A stretch of DNA of 38,731 bases from Roseovarius sp. TE539 (lineage in GTDB: Bacteria; Pseudomonadota; Alphaproteobacteria; Rhodobacterales; Rhodobacteraceae): positions 1 to 38,731 of the forward strand of contig NZ_QNGB01000031.1 of assembly GCF_003298505.1 (NCBI RefSeq), read 5' to 3'. Positions within the stretch are counted from its first letter, which is position 1. Every line of letters begins with the position of its first letter. The notes under the pieces were generated by a model, which saw only the letters and a program-made list of their open reading frames with translations, was not told the origin of the DNA and made no database searches. Position numbers and translations under genes: made by a program. Of this stretch, positions 7,031 to 14,774 are shown in pieces.

Positions 7031-7052
7031 AATATGATTTCGAATCGATATT
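7031..7052. promoter_or_regulatory. Palindrome at the marR start, probable autoregulatory operator
   Basis: The pattern AATAT-N3-TTCGAA-N3-ATATT is symmetric at 16 of 22 positions and ends two bases before the ATG of the MarR-like gene. The surrounding DNA is much more AT-rich than its neighbours. Position and symmetry fit a MarR-dimer operator overlapping the promoter or ribosome site. No clear SD is visible between it and the ATG, so the leader may be very short. Confidence 0.5.
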
Positions 7053-7054
7053 AA

Positions 7055-7654
7055 ATGCGTATGATCGATAAACAACAGACACCCGATCGCATTGCCGAAT
7101 TGCTGGTCCATGTCGGTCGCGCCGCGCGGAGCGAGACCGGGCAGTCCGATTTGACGGCGGCACAGTGGTCCTGCCTGCGCTTTTTTGCCCGCGCCAACCG
7201 CAGCACGCGCACACCCTCCGGTTTCGCCAGCTTCCAGGCGACGACGCGCGGCACGGCCTCTCAGATCGTCAAGTCACTCGAAATGCGGGGGTTGGTTGTG
7301 CGCCAGACCTCCGAGCGCGACCGGCGGAGCTTTTGTTTTGACCTCACCGAGCCGGGCCGTGCCATGCTTGACCGGGATCCGCTGCACGATCTTGTTCTCG
7401 CCATTGATGATCTCGGAACCGCGGAAGGCGACAGGTTTCTGGAAACGCTGTCACGGCTGGCCTCCGGCCTGGCCTTACGGAAGGCGGGGCCCGCTTTCGG
7501 CACTTGCCGGGATTGCAGCCATTTCGCGGCGTCCGGTGGCATGGCCTATTGCGCCTGCATGTCGGCAGAGTTGACGGCGTCGGAGATCGACAAGCTGTGC
7601 GCCAGTTACCGGGGCCCCATTCATCCGAAAACAGAAGGAAAGAGACAGGAATGA
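7055..7654 (+). CDS. MarR-family regulator with Cys-rich C-terminal extension
   Basis: 199 residues. The MarR winged helix occupies about 10-145: LTAAQWSCLRFFARANRS, TTRGTASQIVKSLEMRGLV as recognition region, and RQTSERDRRSFCFDLTEPG as the wing with the usual D-R pair. After it comes an unusual tail with C151-x2-C154-x11-C166-x-C168-x13-C182 (CRDCSHF ... YCACMSAEL ... LCASY), which could hold an Fe-S cluster or a metal. Most MarR proteins are about 150 residues and lack it. The stop overlaps the mrp-like ATG (ATGA), so this regulator is the first gene of an Fe-S assembly operon. Start at 7055 or at M3 (7061); neither has a strong SD. Sensing of Fe-S status, oxygen or NO is an inference. Confidence 0.85.
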   Translation: MRMIDKQQTPDRIAELLVHVGRAARSETGQSDLTAAQWSCLRFFARANRSTRTPSGFASFQATTRGTASQIVKSLEMRGLVVRQTSERDRRSFCFDLTEPGRAMLDRDPLHDLVLAIDDLGTAEGDRFLETLSRLASGLALRKAGPAFGTCRDCSHFAASGGMAYCACMSAELTASEIDKLCASYRGPIHPKTEGKRQE

Positions 7655-8817
7655 CGCAGAATGAACAGGCCGCCGGACCCCGTATGATTGCCATCAGCAG
7701 TGGCAAGGGCGGCGTGGGCAAATCCACGGTCACGGCCAACATCGCCGTGGCGATGGCCGACTCGGGCCTGTCTGTGGGTATTGTCGATGCGGATGTCTAT
7801 GGCCCGTCCATTCCCGGTATTCTCGGCATCGCCTCCGACAAGCCCGCGATGACCCCCGAGCAGAAGGTCATTCCCGCCGAGGCGCATGGCGTGAAAGTCA
7901 TCTCGATGGCCATGCTGACCGATGACGACAAACCGGCCATATTGCGTGGCCCGATGGTGACGAAATACCTACAGATGTTCGTGCGTCAGGTGGAATGGGG
8001 GGCACTGGATGTTCTCCTGCTGGATCTCCCGCCGGGAACCGGGGACATCCAATTGACCCTGGCCCAGGCCTTTCCGCTGTCCGGTGCGGTTGTGGTCAGC
8101 ACGCCGCAGGATGTAAGCCTTAAGATTGCCCGGCGCGGATTGCGGATGATGGAACAGGTCAATGTGCCGATCCTCGGCGTGATCGAGAACATGAGCGGGT
8201 TTACCTGCCCGTCCTGCGCGACGGTGACTCATATTTTTCACCAGGGGGGCGGCGAGGCCATCGCGCATGAGCTGGGCGTGGACTTCCTTGGCAAGGTGCC
8301 GCTCGACCCGGATGTCGTCGATTGCGGCGACAGTGGCCGACCGCTTGTCGAGGCCGCGCCCGTCAGCCCGGCCGCCGACGCGTATCGCCGGATCGCCGCC
8401 GCTCTGGCACAGACGGGGGACGCGTCGGCCGGGATTGCAACGCCCTTTGCCTGGTCACTGGCCGATGGTTCGGGCAAACCCGCCCCGGCCCAAACCGGCA
8501 CCGGCGGCCGGGCCGACCGTCTTGTCGCGCTCGATCACGAAGACGGCGGCCTGATCCTTCGTTGGGCCGACGGCCTGGAACAGCGCCTTGCCGAGCGGGA
8601 TCTGCGCCTTGCCTGTGCCTGTGCGCAATGCCGCGACGAGGTGACGAGTGCGCAGCTGCTTGATCCCGAAAGCGTGCCGCTCGATCTTGGCATCACGCGC
8701 GTATGGAGTGTGGGAAACTACGCTCTGGGCCTGGCATTCAGCGACGGCCATGACACCGGCATCTATACCTTCAAGGCGCTCCGCGCGATGCAGGGAACGG
8801 AGCTTGAGGATGTCTGA
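7651..8817 (+). CDS. Mrp/ApbC-type Fe-S carrier ATPase fused to DUF971
   Basis: 388 residues. The N-terminal 250 residues are an Mrp/NBP35 P-loop ATPase: deviant Walker A GKGGVGKST (18-26), VDADVYGPSIPGILG, LLLDLPPGTGDIQLTL and the cluster-binding C186-x2-C189 (TCPSCA). Such proteins bind and transfer [4Fe-4S] clusters. The usual N-terminal MIP18/DUF59 domain is absent. The C-terminal part, about 288-382, matches DUF971 (GBBH-like N domain), with LRLACACAQCRDE (C322, C324, C327) and VGNYALGLAFSDGHDTGIYTFKALR. DUF971 also occurs next to or fused with ApbC proteins elsewhere. Starts at ATGA overlapping the MarR stop; SD AGACAGGA. Its end overlaps the next gene by 8 bp. Confidence 0.9.
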   Translation: MTQNEQAAGPRMIAISSGKGGVGKSTVTANIAVAMADSGLSVGIVDADVYGPSIPGILGIASDKPAMTPEQKVIPAEAHGVKVISMAMLTDDDKPAILRGPMVTKYLQMFVRQVEWGALDVLLLDLPPGTGDIQLTLAQAFPLSGAVVVSTPQDVSLKIARRGLRMMEQVNVPILGVIENMSGFTCPSCATVTHIFHQGGGEAIAHELGVDFLGKVPLDPDVVDCGDSGRPLVEAAPVSPAADAYRRIAAALAQTGDASAGIATPFAWSLADGSGKPAPAQTGTGGRADRLVALDHEDGGLILRWADGLEQRLAERDLRLACACAQCRDEVTSAQLLDPESVPLDLGITRVWSVGNYALGLAFSDGHDTGIYTFKALRAMQGTELEDV

Positions 8818-10075
8818 CGCAGCGACCCGCCGCAGGATTCGGGCACAAGGCTCGGCCGGAGACGCGAACGTCATGGGGTTCGTTCTAGACTCGGCAGTTC
8901 ATCCCGGGCGATCCGCCCGTTTCGATACACCGCAAGGTTCGCCGCTGGCGGAGGCGCTTTTTGCCATCCCGGGCGTGCGCCGCGTCGAGGTGAGAGACGC
9001 CACTGTCTGGGTGAAGAAGAATGAAACCGCCGAATGGAACGGCCTGAAGTCGGCAATCGCGGCAGCGATCCGGCAGGTGCTTGACTGGTCCGAAAACCCC
9101 CTCGGATCACATGAGGATGCGGCAGATGACACCCCGGACACCGTTCTGCTGAATGAAATCCGGGATCTGCTGGATCGACAGGTCAATCCCGCGGTAGCCG
9201 CGCACGGGGGGCATATATCAGCCGACAGCGTGGACTCCGGCACCGTTTACTTGCGAATGTCGGGCGGTTGCCAGGGCTGCGCCGCTTCCGCCGCGACACT
9301 TCGGCAGGGGGTTGAGCGGATGCTGCGCGCCGCCCTGCCCCAGATCGAGGAGATTGTCGACGTCACCGATCATGCGGCCGGGAGCAATCCCTTCTACGCG
9401 CGCGATGACGGGCCTTCGCCGGTACTGAACCGTCCGATCCCGGATCACGTCGTCGGGTGGGAGGATGGCCAGATCACCGTCGATCCCGACTTCCTGGCGC
9501 CGCGCCTGGGGCTGACGCCGGAAACGCTCAGAGACGGGCTCCGGACCGGTGATGTCGTCGGAGTCACCGAAACCGGCGAGGGCACGGATACCGGCCGGAC
9601 AAGGATCGTCCTGCGCAGCGCGAACCGGGCCTGGGCGGCGGAAATCGACGCTGACGGGGCGGCTCGTGAAATCCCGCCGCCCCGCATGATCGACGCTGCC
9701 GCCGGCAGGGAAAACGATCTTTCGGCCCGTGTGCGCGACCATCTTGAGGCGCTTTCGGAAAACGAGGTGCCGATCACCTACGGGGCGCTTGCCCGCGCGC
9801 TCGGACTGTGGATGCCGGGATCGGTTCGGCGCGTCACCCGCGCGCTGGAAAGCACGATGCGGGAAGACGCGGCCACAGACCGCCCCTTCATAGCGGCGCG
9901 CGTGGTCGGACGCGGGCGTGACCGCTTGCCGGGCAAGGGGTTTTTTGACCTGGCCCGCTCCCTTTCCCGCGGACCGCGAAACAACGAAAGCGAACATCAG
10001 TTCCACGACCGGGAAATCAGCCGTCTCGAGGGCGCGCTTTCGAACGACGCCAGCGAGGCTGTTGAGACGGAGTGA
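8810..10075 (+). CDS. Composite Nfu-type Fe-S scaffold with DUF6522-like and winged-helix-like domains
   Basis: 421 residues. Residues 22-92 resemble the Nfu N-terminal domain (TPQGSPLAEALFAIPGVRRV and WNGLKSAIAAAIRQ). Residues 110-187 are a NifU C-terminal domain with VNPAVAAHGGHISADSVD and the cluster-binding C154-x2-C157 (SGGCQGCAAS). Residues 205-290 look like a DUF6522 domain (ITVDPDFLAPRLGLTPETL, GVTETGEGTDTGRTRI). Residues 302-410 (VPITYGALARALGL, FIAARVVGRGRDRLPGKGFF) match a small protein type I recall as stand-alone in Rhodobacteraceae, possibly winged-helix/ATL-like. The ATG at 8810 has GAGG in front and overlaps mrp by 8 bp. The domain order is unusual; the first two domains are confident, the last two are from memory. 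Confidence 0.82.
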   Translation: MSDAATRRRIRAQGSAGDANVMGFVLDSAVHPGRSARFDTPQGSPLAEALFAIPGVRRVEVRDATVWVKKNETAEWNGLKSAIAAAIRQVLDWSENPLGSHEDAADDTPDTVLLNEIRDLLDRQVNPAVAAHGGHISADSVDSGTVYLRMSGGCQGCAASAATLRQGVERMLRAALPQIEEIVDVTDHAAGSNPFYARDDGPSPVLNRPIPDHVVGWEDGQITVDPDFLAPRLGLTPETLRDGLRTGDVVGVTETGEGTDTGRTRIVLRSANRAWAAEIDADGAAREIPPPRMIDAAAGRENDLSARVRDHLEALSENEVPITYGALARALGLWMPGSVRRVTRALESTMREDAATDRPFIAARVVGRGRDRLPGKGFFDLARSLSRGPRNNESEHQFHDREISRLEGALSNDASEAVETE

Positions 10076-10241
10076 CGGCGTTGTTGCGCAAGAAAAGCTT
10101 ACCTTCATTGCGGTATTGACCGGGAGCCCTCTGGTCCTTTACCGGAAAGAAAAGCAAACCGTTTGCCGCAGAAACTGATTTTCCTGCGTTTCAGTCTTTG
10201 CCTTCGAACAGGTTTGATACGCGGCTGCGCGTGCGAATTTC

Positions 10242-11756
10242 CTAATCACGCCAATCGGCGAGCCCGGCGACCCGCCCGGTCTTCAGCATGTTTCGCGCGG
10301 CCTCATATGCGGGTCCAAAGGCGCGATCATGGTTCATTCGCGCGACTTCGCTCCTCACCATCCCGCCCAATTCACGTAAAGTCTTGGCCAGGTGCAAGCC
10401 GCGGTGATCGCATCCCTCCATGGCGGCCAGGAGTTCTGTTGCCAGGATGTTATTCAGCGTGTCGATCATTCCCGCCAGGCGCCTTGCCCCGTGCGTGGCC
10501 ATCGAGACATGATCCTCGTAGTTGGCGACGGTCGGAATCGAGTCCACCGAGGCCGGAAAGGCCTTCTGACGGTTTTCTGCAACCATTGCCGCCGCTCCGA
10601 CCTGGCCGCTCATGAAGCCGGTATTCACACCGGGATCGTCCGTCAGGAAAGATGGCAAACCCGAAAGGCTCTCATCGACCATCATCGCCAGCCGCCGTTC
10701 GGAGAGTGAGCCAATCTCGCATATGACCAGCGCGATCGTGTCGGCTGCGAAAGCGACGGGCTCGGCATGGAAGTTCCCGCCGGAGAGAATTTCTTCAGTC
10801 TCGGGAAAGACGAGCGGGTTGTCGGTGACCGCGTCAGCTTCGCGTTCCAGCGTCTCCATGGCCGTCTGAAGCAGATCGAGGCATGCGCCATAGACCTGTG
10901 GCTGACACCGGATGCAGTATGGATCCTGGATTCGCCCTTCGACGAATGCTTTTTCACGAAAACCACTGCCCCGGATCAGATCACGCAGACGACGGGCGAT
11001 TTCGATCTGGCCTGGATGTCGCCGTGCGCGGTGGATGCGGTCGTCAAAGGATCGAGCCGACCCGAGGACCGCTTCTGTTGACAGGGCCCCGATCAAGACG
11101 GCGGAATCCAGTGCCTGCTGCCCCTCGAATGCCGCTGACAACGCCAGAGCGGTCGAAACCTGCGTGCCGTTCAGCAAGCTCATGCCTTCCTTTGGCTGCA
11201 GGACGACAGGCTCCAGCCCGGCCTTGGCCAGGGCATCCCCTGCCGGACCTATACGGCCTGCGACAGACACCTGCCCTTCGCCCATCATCGCGGCTGCAAG
11301 ATGGGCAAGAGGTGTGAGGTCGCCCGAGGCACCGACCGACCCCTGTGAGGGGATGACAGGCAGGATGTCGCTGTTGAACATCCGGACCATGGTCTCGACA
11401 AGACTGAGCCGAACGCCGGAGCGCCCCTGCGCGAAACATCCGATCTTCATCGCCAGAACCAGCCGTGTTTCCGCTTCTGACAGCGTTGGACCGGAACCGA
11501 TCGCATGCGACAAAACCAGATTTCGTTGCAGCGCCAGGATGCCGTCTTCCGGGATGATCGTTCCGGCAAGGCGTCCGGACCCGGTGTTGATGCCATAAAG
11601 CGGCCCGCCCCGGGCGACGATACGCCCGAGTGCCTCGTGTGCGTCATGGATGTTGCGCGACGCCTCGGAGCTCAGTTTCAGTTCGACCTGATCGCGAAGC
11701 ACCGCCTGCCAGACCTGGAGTCCGTTTTGTCCGGTCGTGATCTCAACCGTTTGCAT
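10242..11756 (-). CDS. Histidine ammonia-lyase-like enzyme
   Basis: 504 residues, the normal length for HutH. The MIO prosthetic group precursor A143-S144-G145 is present in SQGSVGASGDLTPLAH, with Y54 (LYGINTG), H84 (SHAIG), the NGTQ loop, RIQDPYCIRCQPQV, AVTDNPLVF, GGNFHAEPVAFAAD and NYEDHVSM. It should eliminate ammonia from histidine or a related amino acid. No hutU, hutI or hutG pathway genes accompany it, and the segment after EDHVSM reads ATHGARRL where canonical HutH has APAAGRRL, so the substrate may be a histidine analogue. Last gene of the operon; its ATG lies inside the upstream gene, with GGAGG five bases before it. The 166 bp downstream show no clear terminator. Confidence 0.85.
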   Translation of the reverse strand: MQTVEITTGQNGLQVWQAVLRDQVELKLSSEASRNIHDAHEALGRIVARGGPLYGINTGSGRLAGTIIPEDGILALQRNLVLSHAIGSGPTLSEAETRLVLAMKIGCFAQGRSGVRLSLVETMVRMFNSDILPVIPSQGSVGASGDLTPLAHLAAAMMGEGQVSVAGRIGPAGDALAKAGLEPVVLQPKEGMSLLNGTQVSTALALSAAFEGQQALDSAVLIGALSTEAVLGSARSFDDRIHRARRHPGQIEIARRLRDLIRGSGFREKAFVEGRIQDPYCIRCQPQVYGACLDLLQTAMETLEREADAVTDNPLVFPETEEILSGGNFHAEPVAFAADTIALVICEIGSLSERRLAMMVDESLSGLPSFLTDDPGVNTGFMSGQVGAAAMVAENRQKAFPASVDSIPTVANYEDHVSMATHGARRLAGMIDTLNNILATELLAAMEGCDHRGLHLAKTLRELGGMVRSEVARMNHDRAFGPAYEAARNMLKTGRVAGLADWRD

Positions 11757-12744
11757 CGATGCCTCCGACCTCGATGAGCAGTTTTCCGGACGCCGCCCGG
11801 CTTTCGAGGAAAGCGTGGGCCTCCCTTATCCGGTCCATCGGGTATTCTCCGGCGATAGGGATCATCAGGCGCCCGGTTTCGATGCTCTGCACGATCTTTC
11901 GCATGGAAGCGCGCCAGCGCCGCGAACCCGGTCCGGCATGGAGCATTTCGAACCCCGCCAACGATGTTGAGCGTTCGTAGAGCTTTTTGCGGACCTCGAA
12001 GTCGGGTTCGCCGGCTGCCTCGCCGATATTTATGACACGTCCGAACGGGCGCAGGGCGTCGAAACTTCTCGGCAGGATGTCCGCGCCCAGAGAGTCGATC
12101 ACCAGGTCGACCCCCTTGCCTTCGGTGACCTCCATGGCGACGTCCACGAAATCCTCGCTGTCACGGGCAACGACGCGATACACCCCGAATTCCAGTGCGG
12201 TTCGCGCCTTCTCGGGCGTTCCGACTGTTCCGATCACGCGAGCGCCGGCATGTCGCGCGAGCTGCGCCAGTGCCAATCCCACAGCCCCACCTACAGCCTG
12301 GACAAGGACTGTATCGCCCGGTTTGACCTTCGTGGCCGTATTGAGCAGGTGATACGCCGTCAACGAAACCACTGGATAGGCCGCGGCCGAACGCAGGTCG
12401 AGCGTTGCCGGCAAGGGCATGAGAAGCTCCTGCGGGACCACAACTTTTTGAGCGAAGCCGCGCAACATGTCGTTGCCAGTGATTGCAACCACGCTTTGGC
12501 CGACGGCAAACGTCTTCACCCGCTTTCCACGCTTCAGGATTCGCCCCGAAACCTCACCTCCCAGGATCGCGGGATATGAAACCGGATCCGGATAGATGCC
12601 CTGCCGCTTCTGGATATCGCCCCAGTTGCACGCTCCCCACGCGACTTCGAGAAGGACATGCCCTTCGGGCACATCCGGTTCCGGCACGTCCCCGATCGTC
12701 AACTGATCCAGCCCACCCGGCGCCTTGACGACCACTGCCTTCAT
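11743..12744 (-). CDS. Quinone-oxidoreductase-like MDR enzyme (zinc-free)
   Basis: 333 residues. Medium-chain dehydrogenase/reductase of the QOR/zeta-crystallin type that transfers hydride from NADPH to an enone or quinone. The N-terminal GroES-like part includes WGACNWGDIQKRQGIYPDP and YPAILGGEVSGRI; the Rossmann part has VLVQAVGGAVGLALAQLARH. The Cys/His ligands of zinc-dependent alcohol dehydrogenases are missing, as usual in this subfamily. Start ATG at 12744 is preceded by GGAG. The last 14 bases overlap hutH, so the two are translationally coupled. In this operon it may reduce an unsaturated acid such as the product of the ammonia-lyase (inference). Confidence 0.85.
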   Translation of the reverse strand: MKAVVVKAPGGLDQLTIGDVPEPDVPEGHVLLEVAWGACNWGDIQKRQGIYPDPVSYPAILGGEVSGRILKRGKRVKTFAVGQSVVAITGNDMLRGFAQKVVVPQELLMPLPATLDLRSAAAYPVVSLTAYHLLNTATKVKPGDTVLVQAVGGAVGLALAQLARHAGARVIGTVGTPEKARTALEFGVYRVVARDSEDFVDVAMEVTEGKGVDLVIDSLGADILPRSFDALRPFGRVINIGEAAGEPDFEVRKKLYERSTSLAGFEMLHAGPGSRRWRASMRKIVQSIETGRLMIPIAGEYPMDRIREAHAFLESRAASGKLLIEVGGIDANG

Positions 12745-12784
12745 GGATCAACTCCAATTTCCGCGGCAGGATGACCCTGCTGAG

Positions 12785-13690
12785 TTACTTCGTCTGGGGC
12801 TGCAAGAGAGAGACAGGCTCGTCATAAAATGGCAGCTTGCTTGTTCGTGGCTGGTATGTGCCGGCCTTTTCGCAGTCGAGCGCATGCCGGGCGATCTCTT
12901 CCATCGAGGCAAACCAGACGTCGCCTTTCTCTCGCCATTCCAGCAGCATCTTCTCGATGTGGTGCCAACGGGTGAGGCGGCCGGTAAGGAAGGGATGCCA
13001 GACACCCACAAACATTCCGCCATGGGAATGATGGGCATCGAATTCATCCTGATAATTCTCTATCCCGGCCCGCGGCGCCTTCACCGGCACCATGTAGTCA
13101 AGATCCGGCGTGTGGGCATACTGCGGATAGTCATCGGTGCCCCAATGGGCGGGTAGCTCGACCAGTCGGCCCTTGTCTGTCTCCAGCATGTAGGGGATGT
13201 CGTCCCCCATCAGGGACGCGTCGTAGACAAATCCTTCGTCGATCAGCAGATCGGCCGAATGTCGGGAGAAGGAATACATCGGTGCGCGCCAGCCGCGTGG
13301 CGCCGCCCCTGCGATCCTGGTCAGACTCTCGCTCGCCCGGCGCAGCCAATAAGCCTCTTCATGGCGGGGTTTGTCATGCGACATCTCGTGGATGTAGCTG
13401 TGCAGCGCAATTTCGTGTCCGGCCTCTGCAATCTGCTCGACCGCGCGAGGATGAGTTTCAGCGCACCAAGCAGGAATGAAGAATGTCTGCGTGATCTCCA
13501 GCTTGCGCCAGGTTTCGAGGATGCGAGGAATGGCGACCTCGGGTCCGTAGCGCAGCATCGAGGTGGCTGCGACCATGTCTGGCGCGCGACCTGGATGCGC
13601 CATGTGAACCAGGCTGTCAGCATCCATGTCAAAGGTGACGGAGACCGCGCATTTTGCACCGTTCGGCCATGGAATCGGGTTGCGGATCAT
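12785..13690 (-). CDS. Polysaccharide-deacetylase-fold hydrolase, likely cyclic imidase/amide hydrolase type
   Basis: 301 residues from the ATG at 13690, which follows AAGGA; the longer frame to 13705 would need TTG. CE4 motifs: VTFDMDADS (motif 1, metal Asp), ALHSYIHEMSH (motif 2, metal His pair), GWRAPMYSFS (motif 3, Arg), and GGMFVGVWHPF near the C-terminus. No signal peptide, so it acts in the cytoplasm, which argues against a cell-wall substrate. Cytosolic members of this fold include PuuE allantoinase and bacterial cyclic imidases; the first metal motif is unlike PuuE as I remember it. In a catabolic operon, opening of a cyclic amide or imide ring is the best guess. Confidence 0.8.
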   Translation of the reverse strand: MIRNPIPWPNGAKCAVSVTFDMDADSLVHMAHPGRAPDMVAATSMLRYGPEVAIPRILETWRKLEITQTFFIPAWCAETHPRAVEQIAEAGHEIALHSYIHEMSHDKPRHEEAYWLRRASESLTRIAGAAPRGWRAPMYSFSRHSADLLIDEGFVYDASLMGDDIPYMLETDKGRLVELPAHWGTDDYPQYAHTPDLDYMVPVKAPRAGIENYQDEFDAHHSHGGMFVGVWHPFLTGRLTRWHHIEKMLLEWREKGDVWFASMEEIARHALDCEKAGTYQPRTSKLPFYDEPVSLLQPQTK

Positions 13691-13729
13691 TGGATGTCCT
13701 TTCAACGGGTGAAGACTTCGGTAACCGAC

Positions 13730-14737
13730 CTAACCGCCCCTCGAGATGTGGGCGTGGCGCCAGGCATCCTTTCGGCCACTACGGCTTGCCGCGAGACAGC
13801 AAAGAGCTTCGGCAACAATGCGGGCGGCCAGAACGCTTGTGCTTCCGCTCCGGCTATCGAAATCCGGGGACACCTCAACGATGTCGAAGCCTGCGAATCC
13901 GTCACGTGCCGCCACGCGGACGCCGCGGATGATTTCACGCGAGGTCAGGCCACCGGGCTCGGGGCTGTTGGTTCCAGGTGCATAGGCCGGGTCTATGCTG
14001 TCGATATCTACGCTGACATAAAGATGGGCGCCGTCCTTTGTCGCAACGTCACGCGCCGTGCTTGACACCGCCTCGATACCCTCCTGCTCAATCTGTTCCA
14101 TCGGAAAGACCGATATCCCGAGTTCACGGTAGAGCGGCGACCAGTCAGGCAGGTTGCGCGGACCCCTGGCGCCGATGATGGCGACCCGTTTCGGATCGAC
14201 ATGCTGCAATTCGCAGATGCGCAGGATCGGAGAGGCCCGGGTCAGCCGATCGCCGTTGAGAGCTTCACTGAGATCGAGGTGCGTGTCGAAGACCACCAGC
14301 CCCATCGGCGCGTCATGATGCCGGGCAACGGCAGACATGGCCGGATAGGTGATGCCATGATCTCCGCCAAGACTGAAGGGCACAGCGCCCTGGCCCAGCA
14401 CCGCGCCGAGTTTGTCTTCGAACCGTTTGTAGCTTTCTGCGTTGTCGCCGGGAACAACATCGACATCGCCCAGATCGGCCAAGCGCAAGGTGTCGAAAAC
14501 ATCCATGTCCCAGTCGAAATTGTATCCCCCGAACAGCAGAGAGAACTTCCGGATTTCCTGGGGTCCGCGTCGCGTCGCGCCACCGCGGAACGTGGCGATA
14601 CCGTCATAGGGCATGCCGATGACCGCGGCATCCACCACAAGCTTTGCCGCATCGCGCACATGTTCCGCGGCCATGAAGGGCGGAACATCACCGTAGATTC
14701 TCTCGACGCCAGCGGGCTGCAGCGCTTCCTTTTTCAT
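13730..14737 (-). CDS. Agmatinase-like ureohydrolase
   Basis: 335 residues from the ATG at 14737, preceded by AGGAAGG; the longer frame adds eight residues without a ribosome site. Binuclear manganese motifs are LGGDHG, VVFDTHLDLS (DAHxD in most relatives, here DTHLD) and VSVDIDSIDPAYAPGTNSPEPGG, all typical of the arginase/agmatinase/guanidinobutyrase superfamily. The enzyme should hydrolyse a guanidino or similar compound to urea plus an amine. The Ala-to-Thr change in the second motif is tolerated in the superfamily. Lies between the ABC transporter genes and the CE4-type hydrolase in the operon. Agmatine itself is not certain; 4-guanidinobutyrate, formiminoglutamate or a novel guanidine are alternatives. 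Confidence 0.88.
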   Translation of the reverse strand: MKKEALQPAGVERIYGDVPPFMAAEHVRDAAKLVVDAAVIGMPYDGIATFRGGATRRGPQEIRKFSLLFGGYNFDWDMDVFDTLRLADLGDVDVVPGDNAESYKRFEDKLGAVLGQGAVPFSLGGDHGITYPAMSAVARHHDAPMGLVVFDTHLDLSEALNGDRLTRASPILRICELQHVDPKRVAIIGARGPRNLPDWSPLYRELGISVFPMEQIEQEGIEAVSSTARDVATKDGAHLYVSVDIDSIDPAYAPGTNSPEPGGLTSREIIRGVRVAARDGFAGFDIVEVSPDFDSRSGSTSVLAARIVAEALCCLAASRSGRKDAWRHAHISRGG

Positions 14738-14774
14738 GATTGGGTCCTTCCTAATGCACAAACCGACCTACGCC

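Noticed and set aside
10078..10092. GGCGTTGTTGCGCAA after the Nfu gene, similar to the IS903-type end at 4540
   Set aside because: Only about 11-13 bases agree and nothing IS-like follows; it may be chance, so no element was called.
12899..12919. Idea that the window contains CRISPR arrays or direct-repeat clusters
   Set aside because: No regularly spaced repeats were seen anywhere in the window; the only long exact repeat noticed is the tRNA-Asp pair.
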